DNA from: Neocallimastix lanati (nom. inval.)
Lineage: Eukaryota; Neocallimastigomycota; Neocallimastigomycetes; Neocallimastigales; Neocallimastigaceae
NCBI GenBank assembly: GCA_016946835.1
Contig: JACVTC010000093.1
Location: forward strand, 355,501 to 419,500
Direction: 5' to 3'
DNA length: 64,000 nt
Made by a program: the position numbers and the translations under genes. Numbering within the stretch: position 1 is the stretch's first letter; each line of letters begins with the position of its first letter. The notes beneath the pieces were generated by a model. The model did not search any database. It was given only the letters and a program-made list of their open reading frames with translations, and was not told the DNA's origin. Positions 10,059 to 22,269 of this stretch are shown one piece after another.

Positions 10059-11767
10059 ATAATTATTATTTTTTAATATATATTTAATAAATAAATTAAA
10101 TTTATATATGATTATTTTATTATTATATTTAAATTAATATAGTATAGTATAATATTATCAATTTAATATAAATTAAAATAATACTAACATCAAAATATTT
10201 TTATAAATTAAAATTTCTGATAATTATAATATTATAATATTAAATACAATAATAATTATAAAAATATGAAATATATAAAAAAAATTCTGGACTTTGCAAT
10301 AAAAAAAAATAATAATTATTATAAAGTTACATAAAAAATTTTTTTTAATATAATAATAAAATACTACTACTACTACTACTAATAATAAATAATGATAATA
10401 CTAATAATAATAATAATAATAAAAAAATAAAATTAAATAATAAAAAATTTCAAATTCAAATAACAAAAAAAATTCTAGACATGTTGGTATTTTTAATATG
10501 AGTTAAATTTTTAATTTATTTTCCTTTTAATAATAATTTACCGTATTAAGATAATAAAATAAAAAAATATTATTAATTAAAATTATAAAAACAAAATGTG
10601 ATGTGATGTGATGTTATTTAAAACATTAATAATTTTTTTGAATTTTTAAATTTTAAATTCTTAAATTTCTTATTTTCGTATTAGACATATCAAAAAAGAA
10701 TATTCATCATGTATATATGGATTATACTTTCGAATATAAACTATTACGTATTTATATATAATTAATATTTATTCTTTATTTTATTTTATAAAGATAAATC
10801 TAATTCAATTAAATAACATAATTATTAAGTTTATATTATAATGAAATTCATTAGACTTTAAAATCAGAATATCCAAATATTTAAATATTGAATTGTTATT
10901 TTTGCTTAATTAATAGTTTAGTTAATATTATCTTAATTGTTAAATTTTTTATTATATTAAAATATAATTTATTCATTCTTAGAAAATGATCATTTGCATG
11001 TTAATTATGTTATTGATTATTACATCTTTATAATTTTCAATCCTTTTATTATTACTATTATTATTATTGTAATGATGATAATGATGATAATGATGATGAT
11101 AATAATAAATATAGTAAATACTTATATTATTACAATTACTATTTATTATTATTTATAATGTTTTTAATTAAAAAAACTATAGTATTTTTATAATTATTTT
11201 TATTATATTTTAAATATTTATTATGCTTAAATAAATATAATCATTACAACAATAATAAAAACAACAACAACAACAAACAACAACAACAACAACAACAACA
11301 ATAATAATAATAATAATAATAATAAATGATAATAAATAAGAAATACCTATAAATAATAAACTAAAAAATATTAAATAATAATTATATAATAAAAATAATA
11401 TAATTATAAATAATATAATGATGATAATGTTAAGTAATAATAAATAGATGCTATTTATATATATATTTTTATTTATTTAATATTTATAACCTTTTTCTGT
11501 AATAATCATCAGCATTATTTATTTTCATATTATCAAATATTATTATTTTTTAATATTTTATTAATAATTTTTTTTTTTTGAAAGTCTAGATTTTTTTAAT
11601 AATTTAAATATTATTATTAGAATTATTACTATTATATATATTATGTATTATTTATAAATATAATCATCGAAATGTTAACAATAATAAATAATAAAAATAG
11701 AATAATAATAACAATATTAACAACTAATATTATATAATATTTATATATTTATAAATTATAATTTTCC

Positions 11768-11808
<41 letters not shown>

Positions 11809-11817
11809 AAAAAAACT

Positions 11818-11857
<40 letters not shown>

Positions 11858-12228
11858 GATTAAAAATAAAGTTCAATATATGGATATTATTATCGTTATA
11901 AAACATTTATAATTTTAATATAAATAATATATTTATAAAATAATGTGATATAATTAAATTTATATAACTGAATTAAAAGTAAAAATAATTATCTTATTGA
12001 AAATTAATTTTAATGACTAGTAAAAAAAAATTATAATTTTAATTAACACTTCATGTTATAAACGACATTTTATTTATATATATTTTTTAATTTATATACT
12101 TTTTTTATTTATTTTAATAATTTTATTTTTAAATATATTTTACAATAAATATTATGATATGGGTATATTTACTAACTATTTATATTTATAAAATATTAGA
12201 AGATATATAATAATAAAAATTAAAACAT
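10059..12228. repeat. Array spacer, subtype B (between copies 3 and 4)
   Basis: No gene. It begins with AAAAAATTCTGGACTTTGC near 10281, then ACT/AAT repeats near 10370-10420, TTCTAGACATGTTGG near 10474, TTACCGTATTAAGATAATAA near 10540, a short GTGAT run, an ACA/AAC microsatellite (about 11260-11330), AGTCTAGATTTTTTT near 11583, and ACTAGACTTTTTTT near 11814 within long A/T tracts. The last 350 bp match the stretch left of copy 1 (2340-2690). Confidence 0.7.
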
Positions 12229-12253
12229 TTAATGGGTATATGGGTATATGTTT
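12229..12253 (-). promoter_or_regulatory. Conserved 3' flank element, copy 4
   Basis: ATATACCCATATACCC in gene sense; distal copy AAATATACCCATATC near 12156-12170. Confidence 0.5.
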
Positions 12254-12283
12254 AATAATTTATATTGTAATCTTTTTAATTAT

Positions 12284-12913
12284 TTAAAAAGATGCCATAT
12301 TAATTTCTAAACATTCAATGTTTTCCATAATACCCTTACATAAACTTTCATCAATTTTAGCAATTTCAAAAAGTTTAGATTTATCACCAGTGTAAAGATA
12401 GTAAAGAACAACTGCAAATGATTTAAGAGATGGAATTTCAATTTCAATAATGCCTTCTTCATTATTTTCCTTAATTTCTTCGAAAAGCTTAAAGAATTGG
12501 AATGATTGTAAAGAAAGTAACATTGGATGAACCCAAAATTCTTGATATTTATTAGTACCAGTTTCATAGACACGAAGTGGAACAGCATCTTTAGTCTTCT
12601 TATTAATAACATTATTTCCAATACTATGTAATTTTTCAATAACATATAAATATGGAGTTAATTCACCATTAACTTCAACACCTTCTTCCATCATACTTAT
12701 GTATTTATTTCTTAATATATCATCTTTAGAGAGTTGAACTAGACATTCAATTGGAGATTCTTCTGGTGAACTTAAAAGAGATTCAATTTGCTTTAATTCT
12801 TCATCTGAATAAATGAATTGTTCATATAAGCATTCATCAATATATAAATTATTTTTTGGAGATAAAGGTGGAGAAGGTAATTGAGCATAAACTTCATTTA
12901 AAATAGCAGACAT
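12284..12913 (-). CDS. BTB/POZ-like protein, array copy 4 (209 aa)
   Basis: Intact but among the more diverged array copies: MSAILNE at the N-terminus, SLLSSPEESPIECLVQ in the acidic/SP segment, GTNKYQEF, and PMLLSLQS in place of PMFLSLQS at the start of the BTB-like core. The SSPEESP form is shared with copy 8, the SLLSS form with copies 6 and 7, a mosaic pattern typical of gene conversion. Confidence 0.9.
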   Translation of the reverse strand: MSAILNEVYAQLPSPPLSPKNNLYIDECLYEQFIYSDEELKQIESLLSSPEESPIECLVQLSKDDILRNKYISMMEEGVEVNGELTPYLYVIEKLHSIGNNVINKKTKDAVPLRVYETGTNKYQEFWVHPMLLSLQSFQFFKLFEEIKENNEEGIIEIEIPSLKSFAVVLYYLYTGDKSKLFEIAKIDESLCKGIMENIECLEINMASF

Positions 12914-13041
12914 TTTTATAAATAAAATTTATTATAAATTCAATAAATTTAAAAAAATTTTTTATTTAATTAATTTTTAGAACTTTAACTTTTTTTCTTA
13001 ATATGAATTTAAAAAAACGATAATTAATAAAAAAAAAATTT

Positions 13042-13071
13042 AAGGAAAATTTGAATATTTATATAAAATTT
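13042..13071 (-). promoter_or_regulatory. Conserved upstream TATA-like block, copy 4
   Basis: TATATAAATATTCAAATTTTCC in gene sense, about 130-155 bp before the ATG. Confidence 0.5.
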
Positions 13072-14929
13072 ATTTTATAATTATCCCTCTTAATATAATT
13101 TATATCGTATCCATTATTTTTATTAAAACTAAAAATAAAAATAAATTAGTATATAATATGATTATTTAATTATTTTATTTGAGTTAATATATTATAATAT
13201 TATATTATCAATTTAATATAAAGTAACATAATATCCAAAAATTTAATATCTTTATTTATAAATTAAATTTTTTGATATTTAGTATTATTTTGATTATAAT
13301 ACTAAAAAACAATAATAATTATAAAAATATGAAATATATTAAAAAAGTTCTGGACTTTACAAAAAAAAAATTTTATATATGAGAAAAAAATAATTAAAAT
13401 AATAATAATTAAACTTAGGTAATTTTTATTTAAAAAAAAAAAAAATCTAGACTCTTAAATTTTAATTTAGGAACTTGGCATAATTTTATCAATATTTCAT
13501 AATTCTCAATTCACAAAAAAAATTTAATTTATTTTAATAATTAAAATAATAATAATAATAATTAAATATTATTTTAAAAATGGATAAGATACGTGATTAA
13601 ATTTTTTTTTATTTTTTATTATTATAATATTTTTAAATCCAGATTTTTAACAATAAAAAAAAAATTTATAAAATCTGTCATGATTAAATAAAAAAAAACT
13701 TTAATTATAATTAAATTTAATTATTAATTAATGGATATATATATTATTCTTATAATTAAATAATATTAATAATAAAATTTCCAAATATGTTCAATTGTTT
13801 AATTTATTTTTGTTTTATTATTTTAATTATTAAAAGAATATCTATTATGTTTGTGGATCATACTACTGAACATGAACTATTATGTATTTATATTTAATAT
13901 TAATTACTTTCTTTAGTTTATGAAAATTTATCCACATTACTAAATATATACTAATTAAATAATATATAATTAATAAGATATATATATGTTATATAGAGTG
14001 CATTTTCTTATAAAAATTATCTACACTTAATATAAAGGATAGTTATTGATTTAATATTAATTTATATTTTTAAAATATAATTTTTTCATTCTTTTGAAAA
14101 GATATTTTGCATTTATAATAGATAATAGTAATAATATTATAATAATTTTACTATTATTCCTAAGTTTTAATAATTATAATAAAAATATAAAAATAATATA
14201 TTAATAATTAATATTATTTTTTAATATATTAAATAATATTTATAAAAAATATTTTTTTTTTTTAGAATCTAGTTATTTTTTAATTTAATAATTAAAATTA
14301 CTAATATCATTATCATTATTATTTATATATTTTTATAAATACAATTAATAAAGTATTAACAAAAATACTAATAATAAATAATAATAATAAATAATAATAA
14401 TAAATAATAGTAAACAATAATAATAAAAGGATACTACAAGAATAATAATAACAATAGTAATAATAAATTAAAATATTATTTTTAAGTAAATTTAAATTTT
14501 ACATATCCGTCTAATTTATAAATTATATTTAATATTATTTTTTTGAATTAAATATAAAAAAAAAATAAAAAAAAAAAAAACTAGACTCTTTTTAATTTAA
14601 AAAAATTTAAAAATTACTTCTTAATCGTTACACAATTTGAAATTTAATTAATAATTAAAGTTTCTTATATATTTAATGAATATTTTAAAATTCATTTTAA
14701 TTACAGAAAAAAAAAAAAAAAAAAGGGAAATAATTTTAACTTATTATTAACACTTTATGTAATTACACATCATATTTTTAATTTTTTTTAAATTCTTTTT
14801 TATTTCTATTTCTCATTTAATTTAATAACTCAAATTTAAATAAATATTATACAATAAATATATTATGAAATGGGTATTTTTTATATTTATAAAATATTAG
14901 AAGATAGATAATAATAAAAATTAAAATAT
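13072..14929. repeat. Array spacer, subtype A (between copies 4 and 5)
   Basis: No gene. It has GTTCTGGACTTTAC near 13348, ATCTAGACTC near 13445, GTGGATCATACTACTGAACAT near 13853, AAAGGATACT near 14427, ACTAGACTC near 14580, and ACAG followed by an A run and GGGAAATAATTTTAA near 14703. The AAT microsatellite is short here, which makes this the shortest full unit. Confidence 0.7.
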
Positions 14930-14955
14930 TTAATGGGTATATGGGTATATGTTTA
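14930..14955 (-). promoter_or_regulatory. Conserved 3' flank element, copy 5
   Basis: ATATACCCATATACCC in gene sense; distal variant AAAAATACCCATTTC near 14863-14880. Confidence 0.5.
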
Positions 14956-14984
14956 AAAATTTATATTGTAATCTTTTTAGCTAT

Positions 14985-15614
14985 TTAAAAAGATGCCATA
15001 TTAATTTCTAAACATTCAATGTTTTCCATAATACCCTTACATAAACTTTCATCAATTTTAGCAATTTTAAAAAGTTTAGATTTATCACCAGTGTAAAGAT
15101 AGTAAAGTACAATTGCAAATGATTTAAGAGATGGGATTTCAATTTCAATAATACCTTCTTCATTATTTTCCTTAATTTCTTCGAAAAGTTTGAAGAATTG
15201 GAATGATTGTAAAGAAAGGAACATTGGATGAACCCAAAATTCTTGATATTTATCAGTACCAGTTTCATAGACACGAAGTGGAATAGCATCTTTAGTCTTC
15301 TTATTAATAACATTATTTCCAATACTATGTAATTTTTTAATAACATATAAATATGGAGTTAATTCACCGTTAACTTCAACACCTTCTTCCATCATACTTA
15401 TGTATTTATTTCTTAAGATATCATCTTTAGAGAGTTGAACTGGACATTCAATTAGAGATTGAACTGGTGAACTTAAAATAGATTCAATTTGTTTTAATTC
15501 TTCATCTGAATAAATGAATTGTTCATATAAGCATTCATCAATATATAAATTATTTTTTGGAGATAAAGGTGGAGAAGGTAATTGAGCATAAACTTCATTT
15601 AAAGTAGCAGACAT
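14985..15614 (-). CDS. BTB/POZ-like protein, array copy 5 (209 aa)
   Basis: Intact copy with VIKKLHS (Lys for Glu), KDAIPLRV (Ile for Val) and LFKIAK (Lys for Glu) as private or semi-private changes. Like copy 2 it has QSLIECPV. The shared Leu and the near-identical 5' flank and spacer link copies 2 and 5 as products of one duplication. Confidence 0.9.
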   Translation of the reverse strand: MSATLNEVYAQLPSPPLSPKNNLYIDECLYEQFIYSDEELKQIESILSSPVQSLIECPVQLSKDDILRNKYISMMEEGVEVNGELTPYLYVIKKLHSIGNNVINKKTKDAIPLRVYETGTDKYQEFWVHPMFLSLQSFQFFKLFEEIKENNEEGIIEIEIPSLKSFAIVLYYLYTGDKSKLFKIAKIDESLCKGIMENIECLEINMASF

Positions 15615-15750
15615 TTTTATAAATAAAATTTATTATAAATTCAATAATTTTAAAAAATTTTTTTATTTAATTAATTTTTGACACTTTTAACTTTTTTTTC
15701 TTAATATGAATTTAAAGAAATCTATAATTAATAAAAAAAAAAAAAAATTT

Positions 15751-15780
15751 AAGGAAAATTTGAATATTTATATAAAATTT
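15751..15780 (-). promoter_or_regulatory. Conserved upstream TATA-like block, copy 5
   Basis: TATATAAATATTCAAATTTTCC in gene sense, about 140-165 bp before the ATG. Confidence 0.5.
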
Positions 15781-18328
15781 ATTTTAATTTTTTTTTTAAA
15801 GAATTTTTTTATAATTATTATTTTTTAATATATATGTAATAATAAAATTAAATTTATATATATGATTATTTCATTATTTTATTTGAGTTAATATAATATA
15901 GAATAATATTATCAATATAATATAAATTAATATGGCATCAAAAAATTAAATATCTTTATTTATAAATTAAAATTTTTGATATTTAGTATTATTTTGATTA
16001 TAATACTAAAAAACAATAATAATTATAATAATACAAAATATAAAAAAAAAAGATCTGGATTTTTTTTAAAAAAAAAAAAATAAAAAAAAAAAAATTCTAG
16101 ACTTTTTGGTATTTTTAAATTTTTAATTTATTTTCCTTTTAATAATAATTTACCGTATTAAGATAATAAAATAAAAAAATATTATTAATTAAAATTATAA
16201 AAATAAAATGTGATGTGATGTGATGTGATGTGACGTTATTTAAAACATTAATAATTTTTTTAAATTCTTAAAGTCCAGATTTATTATACAGAATATATGA
16301 TTAAAACAAGAAAGAAAATTAAATGCTTAAATATTAATTATATTAGGTTATTATATTTATATATAATTAAATAATTAATAAAATATATTATAAACACGTT
16401 TATTATTTTAAATTTCTTATTTTCTTATTTAGTGAGTGTTATTAAAAGAAGATTCATTATACATATGTATATGTATTATACTTTTAAATATAAACTATTG
16501 AAAATATACTTCAATTAAATAATATAATTGTTAAGCATATATTATTTATATTGATAAACAATAGTTTTATAAATAAATATTTCAAAATATAATGAAATTC
16601 ATTTTATTTTAAAATCAAAATATGAAAGTATTTAAATATTTAATTGTTACTTTTATTTGTTTTATTTAATTGAATAGTCAATATTATCTAAATTTTATAA
16701 CTTATTATCATATTAAAATATTATATATTCATTTTTAGAAAATGTTTATTTGCATGTTAATTATGTCATATATTATTACATCATTACAATTTTCAATCCT
16801 TTATTATTATTATTATTAATATTATGATGATGATGATAATATTAAATATAGTAAATATTTCTTAATATTATATAATTATCATTTTTATTTTTTTACTATT
16901 ATTTATACCGTTTTTAATAAAAATTCAATAGTATTTTAATAATTATTTTTATTAACTTTTAAATATTACTATTAATAATTATTAATAATTATTATTTTAA
17001 AAATTATATATTAATAAGAATTATTTTAAAAATTAAATATTAATAAGAAAAGTCCTTATTTCTTTTATAATTTATTTATTTATTATTATTTATTTTGCTT
17101 AAATAAATATAATCATTACAACAACAATAAAAACAATAATTATATTAATAATAATAGATGATTATAAATAAGAAATAACTGTAAATAATTATAAGATAAA
17201 AATATTAAATAATAATTGTATAATAACATTGTCATAATTATATTATTTTTAAGTAATAATAAATAGATTTTATTTATATATATATATATTTATTCATTTA
17301 ATATTTATAACCTTTTTTTGTAATCATCATTAGCATTAATTATTTCCAATATCATCAAATATTACTATTTTTTATTATTTTATTAATATATATATATTTT
17401 TTTTAAAATTCTAGATTTTTTTTAATAATTTAAAAAATAAATATTATTATTATTATTATTATTATGTATATTTAAAAATATAATTAAAATATTAACAATA
17501 ATATATAAATATAAAAGAATAAAATAATAATAAAATAATAATAATAAAAATATAAATATAATAACAATAGTAAAATTAAAAAATTATATATTATTTATAT
17601 ATATATTTATAAATTATATATATAATTATTGAAATAATTAATAATAATAAATAATAATTATAAATAATAATAATTATAATTAATAATAAATAATTATAAA
17701 TAATAATAATTATAATTAATAATAAATAATTATAAATAATAATAATAAATAATAATAATAATAATAATAAAAGGATACTAATAGTAAAATAAGAACAATA
17801 TTAACAATAGTAATAATAAATTAAAATATTATTTTTAAGTAAAATTTATATTGTATATATATAATAAATATAATTTTTATTATATAATCATAGATTATTC
17901 GTGAAATTTATAAATTATATTTAATATTATTTTTTTGAATTAAATATAAAAAAAAAAAAAATAAAAACTAGACTCTTTTTAATTTTTTAATTTAAAAAAA
18001 TTTAAAAAATTCCTACTTCATAATCGTTACACAATTTAAAATTTTATTAATAATTAAAGTTTCTTTTTATTTTTTTTTTTAAAATTCATTTTAATTGCAG
18101 AAAAAAAAAAAAAAAAAGGGAAATAATTTTACTTTTCATTGACACTTATTGTAATTACACAACATATTTTTAATTTTTTTTTTAAATTCTTTTTTATTTT
18201 TTTTCTCATTTAATTAAATAACTTAAATTTATATAAATATTATACAATAAATATATTATGAAATGGGTATTTTTTCTAAATATTCATATTTATAAAATAT
18301 TAGAAGATAGATAATAGTAAAAAAAGTA
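15781..18328. repeat. Array spacer, subtype B (between copies 5 and 6)
   Basis: No gene. It nearly duplicates spacer 6453-7010 at its left part (AGATCTGGATTTTTTT, TTCTAGACTTTTTGGTA, GTGAT run, GTCCAGATTTATTATACAG). Further right it has TTCTAGATTTTTTT near 17410, AATTAT/AAT mixed repeats (17640-17770), AAAGGATACTAATAGTAAAA near 17771 and ACTAGACTC near 17967. Confidence 0.7.
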
Positions 18329-18354
18329 TTTAATGGGTATATGGGTATATGTTT
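18329..18354 (-). promoter_or_regulatory. Conserved 3' flank element, copy 6
   Basis: ATATACCCATATACCC in gene sense; distal variant AAAAATACCCATTTC near 18259-18275. Confidence 0.5.
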
Positions 18355-18384
18355 AATAATTCATATATTCATCTTTTTAATTAT

Positions 18385-19014
18385 TTAAAAAGATGCCATA
18401 TTAATTTCTAAACATTCAATGTTTTCCATAATACCCTTACATAAACTTTCATCAATTTTAGCAATTTCAAAAAGTTTAGATTTATCACCAGTGTAAAGAT
18501 AGTAAAGAACAACTGCAAATGATTTAAGAGATGGAATTTCAATTTCAATAATGCCTTCTTCATTATTTTCCTTAATTTCTTCGAAAAGCTTGAAGAACTG
18601 GAATGATTGTAAAGAAAGGAACATTGGATGAACCCAAAATTCTTGATAATTATTAGTACCAGTTTCATAGACACGAAGTGGAACAGCATCTTTAGTCTTC
18701 TTATTAATAACATTATTTCCAATACTATGTAATTTTTCAATAACATATAAATATGGAGTTAATTCACCGTTAACTTCAACACCTTCTTCCATCATACTTA
18801 TGTATTTATTTCTTAAGATAACATCTTTAGAGAGTTGAATTGGACAATCAATTGGAGATTGTACTGGTGAACTTAAAAGAGATTCAATTTGTTTTAATTC
18901 TTCATCTGAATAAATGAATTGTTCATATAAGCATTCATCAATATATAAATTATTTTTTGGAGATAAAGGTGGAGAAGGTAATTGAGCATAAACTTCATTT
19001 AAAGTAGCAGACAT
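18385..19014 (-). CDS. BTB/POZ-like protein, array copy 6 (209 aa)
   Basis: Intact copy with SLLSSPVQSPIDCPIQLSKDVILRNKY (shown here as SLLSSPVQSPIDCPIQ then LSKDVI) and GTNNYQEF. The Val in SKDVI and Asn-Asn before YQEF are private. The 3' flank (about 17.77-18.38 kb) is nearly the same as that of copy 7. Confidence 0.9.
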   Translation of the reverse strand: MSATLNEVYAQLPSPPLSPKNNLYIDECLYEQFIYSDEELKQIESLLSSPVQSPIDCPIQLSKDVILRNKYISMMEEGVEVNGELTPYLYVIEKLHSIGNNVINKKTKDAVPLRVYETGTNNYQEFWVHPMFLSLQSFQFFKLFEEIKENNEEGIIEIEIPSLKSFAVVLYYLYTGDKSKLFEIAKIDESLCKGIMENIECLEINMASF

Positions 19015-19145
19015 TTTTATAAATAAAATTTATTATAAATTCAATAATTTTAAAAAATTTTTTTATTTAATTAATTTTTGACACTTTTAACTTTTTTTCT
19101 TAATATGAATTTAAAAAATCTATAATTGATGAAAAAAAAAATTTT

Positions 19146-19175
19146 AAGGAAAATTTGAATATTTATATAAAATTT
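19146..19175 (-). promoter_or_regulatory. Conserved upstream TATA-like block, copy 6
   Basis: TATATAAATATTCAAATTTTCC in gene sense, about 130-155 bp before the ATG. Confidence 0.5.
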
Positions 19176-20185
19176 AAATTATTTTTTTTTAAAGAATTTA
19201 TAATTATTATTTTTTAATATATATGTAATAATAAAATTTTATTCATATATAATATTATTATTATTTTATTTAAATTAATATATTATAATATTATATTATC
19301 AATTTAATATAAAGTAACATAATATCCAAAAATTTTTTAGATTTATTTATAAATTAAAATTTTTGATATTTAGTATTATTTTGATTATAATACTAAAAAA
19401 CAATAATAATTATAAAAATATGAAATATATTAAAAAAGTTCTGGACTTTACAAAAAAGAAAAAAAAAAATATTTATGAGATAAAAATCATTAAAATAATA
19501 ATAATTAAGATAATAATAATTAAAATAATAATAATTATTATTTTTTAAAAAAAATAAAATAAAAAAAAATGAAAAAAATCTAGACTCTTAAATTTTAATT
19601 TAGATACTTGATATAATTTTAACAATATTTCATAATTTTCAATTCCCTAAAAAATTTAATTTATTTTCATAATATTAAGATAATAATAATGATAATAATT
19701 AAATATTATCATTATTATTATTAAAAATGGATAAGACATGGTATTCATGATTAAAATTTTTTTGCATTATTATAATATTTTTAAATCCAGACTTTTTAAC
19801 AATAAAAAAAAATTATAAAGTAAAAATCTGTAATAATTAAAAAAAATATTAATTTTAATTATATTTAATTATTAATTAATGGATATATTTTTTATTCTTA
19901 TAATTAAATAATATTAATATTAATATTAAAAATTTCAAATATGTTCATTTATTTCATTTATTTTTATTTTATTATTTTAATTATTAAAAGAATATCTACT
20001 TATATTTGTGGATCATACTATCATACTATTGAATATGAGCTATTATGTATTTATATTTAATATTCATTATTTTAGTTTTTGAAAATTCATCAACTTTTCT
20101 AAATATATATTAATTAAATAATATATAATACATCAATTAAATAATATATAATTATTAAGTTATATATACATTATATACATATACA

Positions 20186-20231
20186 TTTATAAGAAAATAC
20201 ACTCTATATAATGAGTGTATTTTCTTATAAA
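20186..20231. repeat. Perfect 19-bp inverted repeat (hairpin)
   Basis: TTTATAAGAAAATACACTC, an 8-nt loop, then its exact reverse complement. Other A spacers contain only the right arm (for example near 4473 and 24325), so the left arm arose here by a local inverted duplication. Confidence 0.8.
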
Positions 20232-20366
20232 AAATATCTACATTTGCACTTAATATGATATGTATATATAATGAATTAGTTATTGTTGTTTTAATTTAGT
20301 ACTATATTATAATTTTTAAAATATAATTTATTCATTATTTTGAAATGATCGTTTGAATGGAAATTA

Positions 20367-20383
20367 TACTCTAAATTATTATC

Positions 20384-20417
<34 letters not shown>

Positions 20418-20433
20418 ATAATAATTTAGAGTA
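20367..20433. repeat. Inverted repeat flanking an A tract
   Basis: TACTCTAAATTATTATCAAA and TTTGATATAATAATTTAGAGTA are inverted around about 25 A residues. The arms differ by a 2-bp indel. Confidence 0.7.
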
Positions 20434-20895
20434 ATTTTTTTTTTTTTTTGATAATAATATTAATAATATTAATAATACCTATTATTATGATTTTACTATT
20501 ATTCCTACGTTATTAAATTAGAAAAATAACCAGTTTTTTTAAAAAAAAATTTTTTATTTATAAATATTATTTAATATATTAGAAAATAATAGTAATAAAT
20601 AATAGTAATATTTAATGATACTATAATAAAAAAAGAAATATAATATTAAATGATACTATAATACTATAATAAAAAAAATATAATATTTAATGATACTATA
20701 ATAAAAAAAATAATAAAATAATAAAATGATAAAAAAAATAAGTTTAATATTATTATTTTTATTATTATATTATTTTTATAATTATTAATATTATAATTAT
20801 CATTATTATTTATAATTTGATAAATACAATTATTAAAATACTAATAAAAGTATTAAAACTAAATAATAATAAATAATAATGAATAATAATAATAA

Positions 20896-20956
<61 letters not shown>

Positions 20957-20989
<33 letters not shown>

Positions 20990-21617
20990 CAGGGAAGAGA
21001 ATACACTTCCAAAACTTTATTAATTTTATTATAAAAAATACATGTAGGTGAAAAGTACATTTGAAATTAAAAATAAAAAATTAAAAAATAAAAAAATAAA
21101 AAGCTCGAAATTACTATGTATTTCGGCAAGTTGTACTATGCGGGAATTTTTCCCTTCCTATCAAATAAAAAAGAAATAAAACCTAGAAGTAACATCTTTA
21201 AAATAGATAGTGTGGTGTCCACTAAACTCTCCCCGGACTCATCATTTATTGAACTACTAGGGAGAGATTCATCCTTCGTAGCAATAGATGACGATCCTGT
21301 ATTATCATTATGCCTTATCAGTACGACGTCGACGCTCTTGGATAAGTTTGGTATTTTGCAATACCTATCAAATAATAGCTCAAACGAACTACTAATGATA
21401 GGTATTGCACTTGTTAAGAATTCCGCCAAGCCCACAATTTTTGGAACAGGTGACTCAGATGAACCTTTGAAAAGTAGTTCATTTAATTGTCTCTGTTCCC
21501 CACTATCGAAATGTAGCTCATTTAAAACTAAAGTCCCACCAAGAAGGAACAAGTATATATAATGATTGATATAATCTTCAAAATTAGAAATAGAGTCATA
21601 GGAAGAAAGAGGATTAA
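20957..21617 (-). pseudogene. 5'-truncated retrocopy of an mRNA with poly(A) tail
   Basis: Read on the minus strand, an open frame runs without a stop from the right edge (about 21617) to a TAG at 21136-21138. It includes NPLSSYDSISNFEDYINHYI at the start, LLFDRYCKIPNLSKSVDVVL in the middle and FLFDRKGKIPA at the end. A ~150-nt 3' UTR follows, with AATAAA at 21016-21021 and then 30 A residues (T run 20957-20986). The copy starts in mid-protein, has no intron signals and is far richer in G+C than its surroundings. It sits inside the AAT microsatellite of an array spacer, so a target duplication cannot be recognised. The protein family is not recognised; FDR..KIP occurs twice. The opposite-strand frame is also open but has no such 3' signals. 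Confidence 0.7.
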
Positions 21618-21618
21618 A

Positions 21619-21658
<40 letters not shown>

Positions 21659-22214
21659 GGATTCTAATAGTAAAATAAGAATAATAGTAACAATAGTAAT
21701 AATAAATTAAAATATTATTTTAAGTAAAATTTATATTGTATATATATAATAAATATATAATTTTTATTATATAATCATAGATTATTCGTGAAATTTATAA
21801 ATTATATTTAATATTATTTTTTTGAATTAAATATAAAAAAAAAAAAAAAAAAAACTAGACTCTTTTTAATTTAAAAAAATTTAAAAAATTCCTACTTCAT
21901 AATCGTTACACAATTTAAAATTTTATTAATAATTAAAGTTTCTTTTTATTTTTTTTTTTAAAATTCATTTTAATTACAGAAAAAAAAAAAAAAAAAAAAA
22001 AGGGAAATAATTTTACTTTTCATTGACACTTAATGTAATTGCACAACATATTTTTAATTTATTTTTTAAATTCTTTTTTATTTCTATTTCTCATTTAATT
22101 AAATAACTTAAATTTAAATAAATATTATACAATAAATATATTATGAAATGGGTATTTTTTCTAAATATTCATATTTATAAAATATTAGAAGATAGATAAT
22201 AGTAAAAAAAGTAT

Positions 22215-22240
22215 TTAATGGGTATATGGGTATATGTTTA
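22215..22240 (-). promoter_or_regulatory. Conserved 3' flank element, copy 7
   Basis: ATATACCCATATACCC in gene sense; distal variant AAAAATACCCATTTC near 22144-22160. Confidence 0.5.
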
Positions 22241-22269
22241 ATAATTCATATATTCATCTTTTTAATTAT

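Larger units (their letters stand above)
19176..22214. repeat. Array spacer, subtype A with insertions (between copies 6 and 7)
   Basis: A-type landmarks (GTTCTGGACTTTAC near 19438, ATCTAGACTC near 19578, GTGGATCATACTATCATACT near 20007) are interrupted by a 19-bp-arm hairpin (20186-20231), a second hairpin around an A tract (20367-20433) and a retroposed cDNA (20957-21617) that landed in the AAT microsatellite. It resumes with AAAGGATTCTAATAGT near 21656 and ACTAGACTC near 21854. Confidence 0.7.

Noticed and set aside
21116-21562. Plus-strand 148-residue frame over the 21-kb retrocopy
   Set aside because: The minus strand has stop, 3' UTR, AATAAA and poly(A) in order; the plus frame has no such support.
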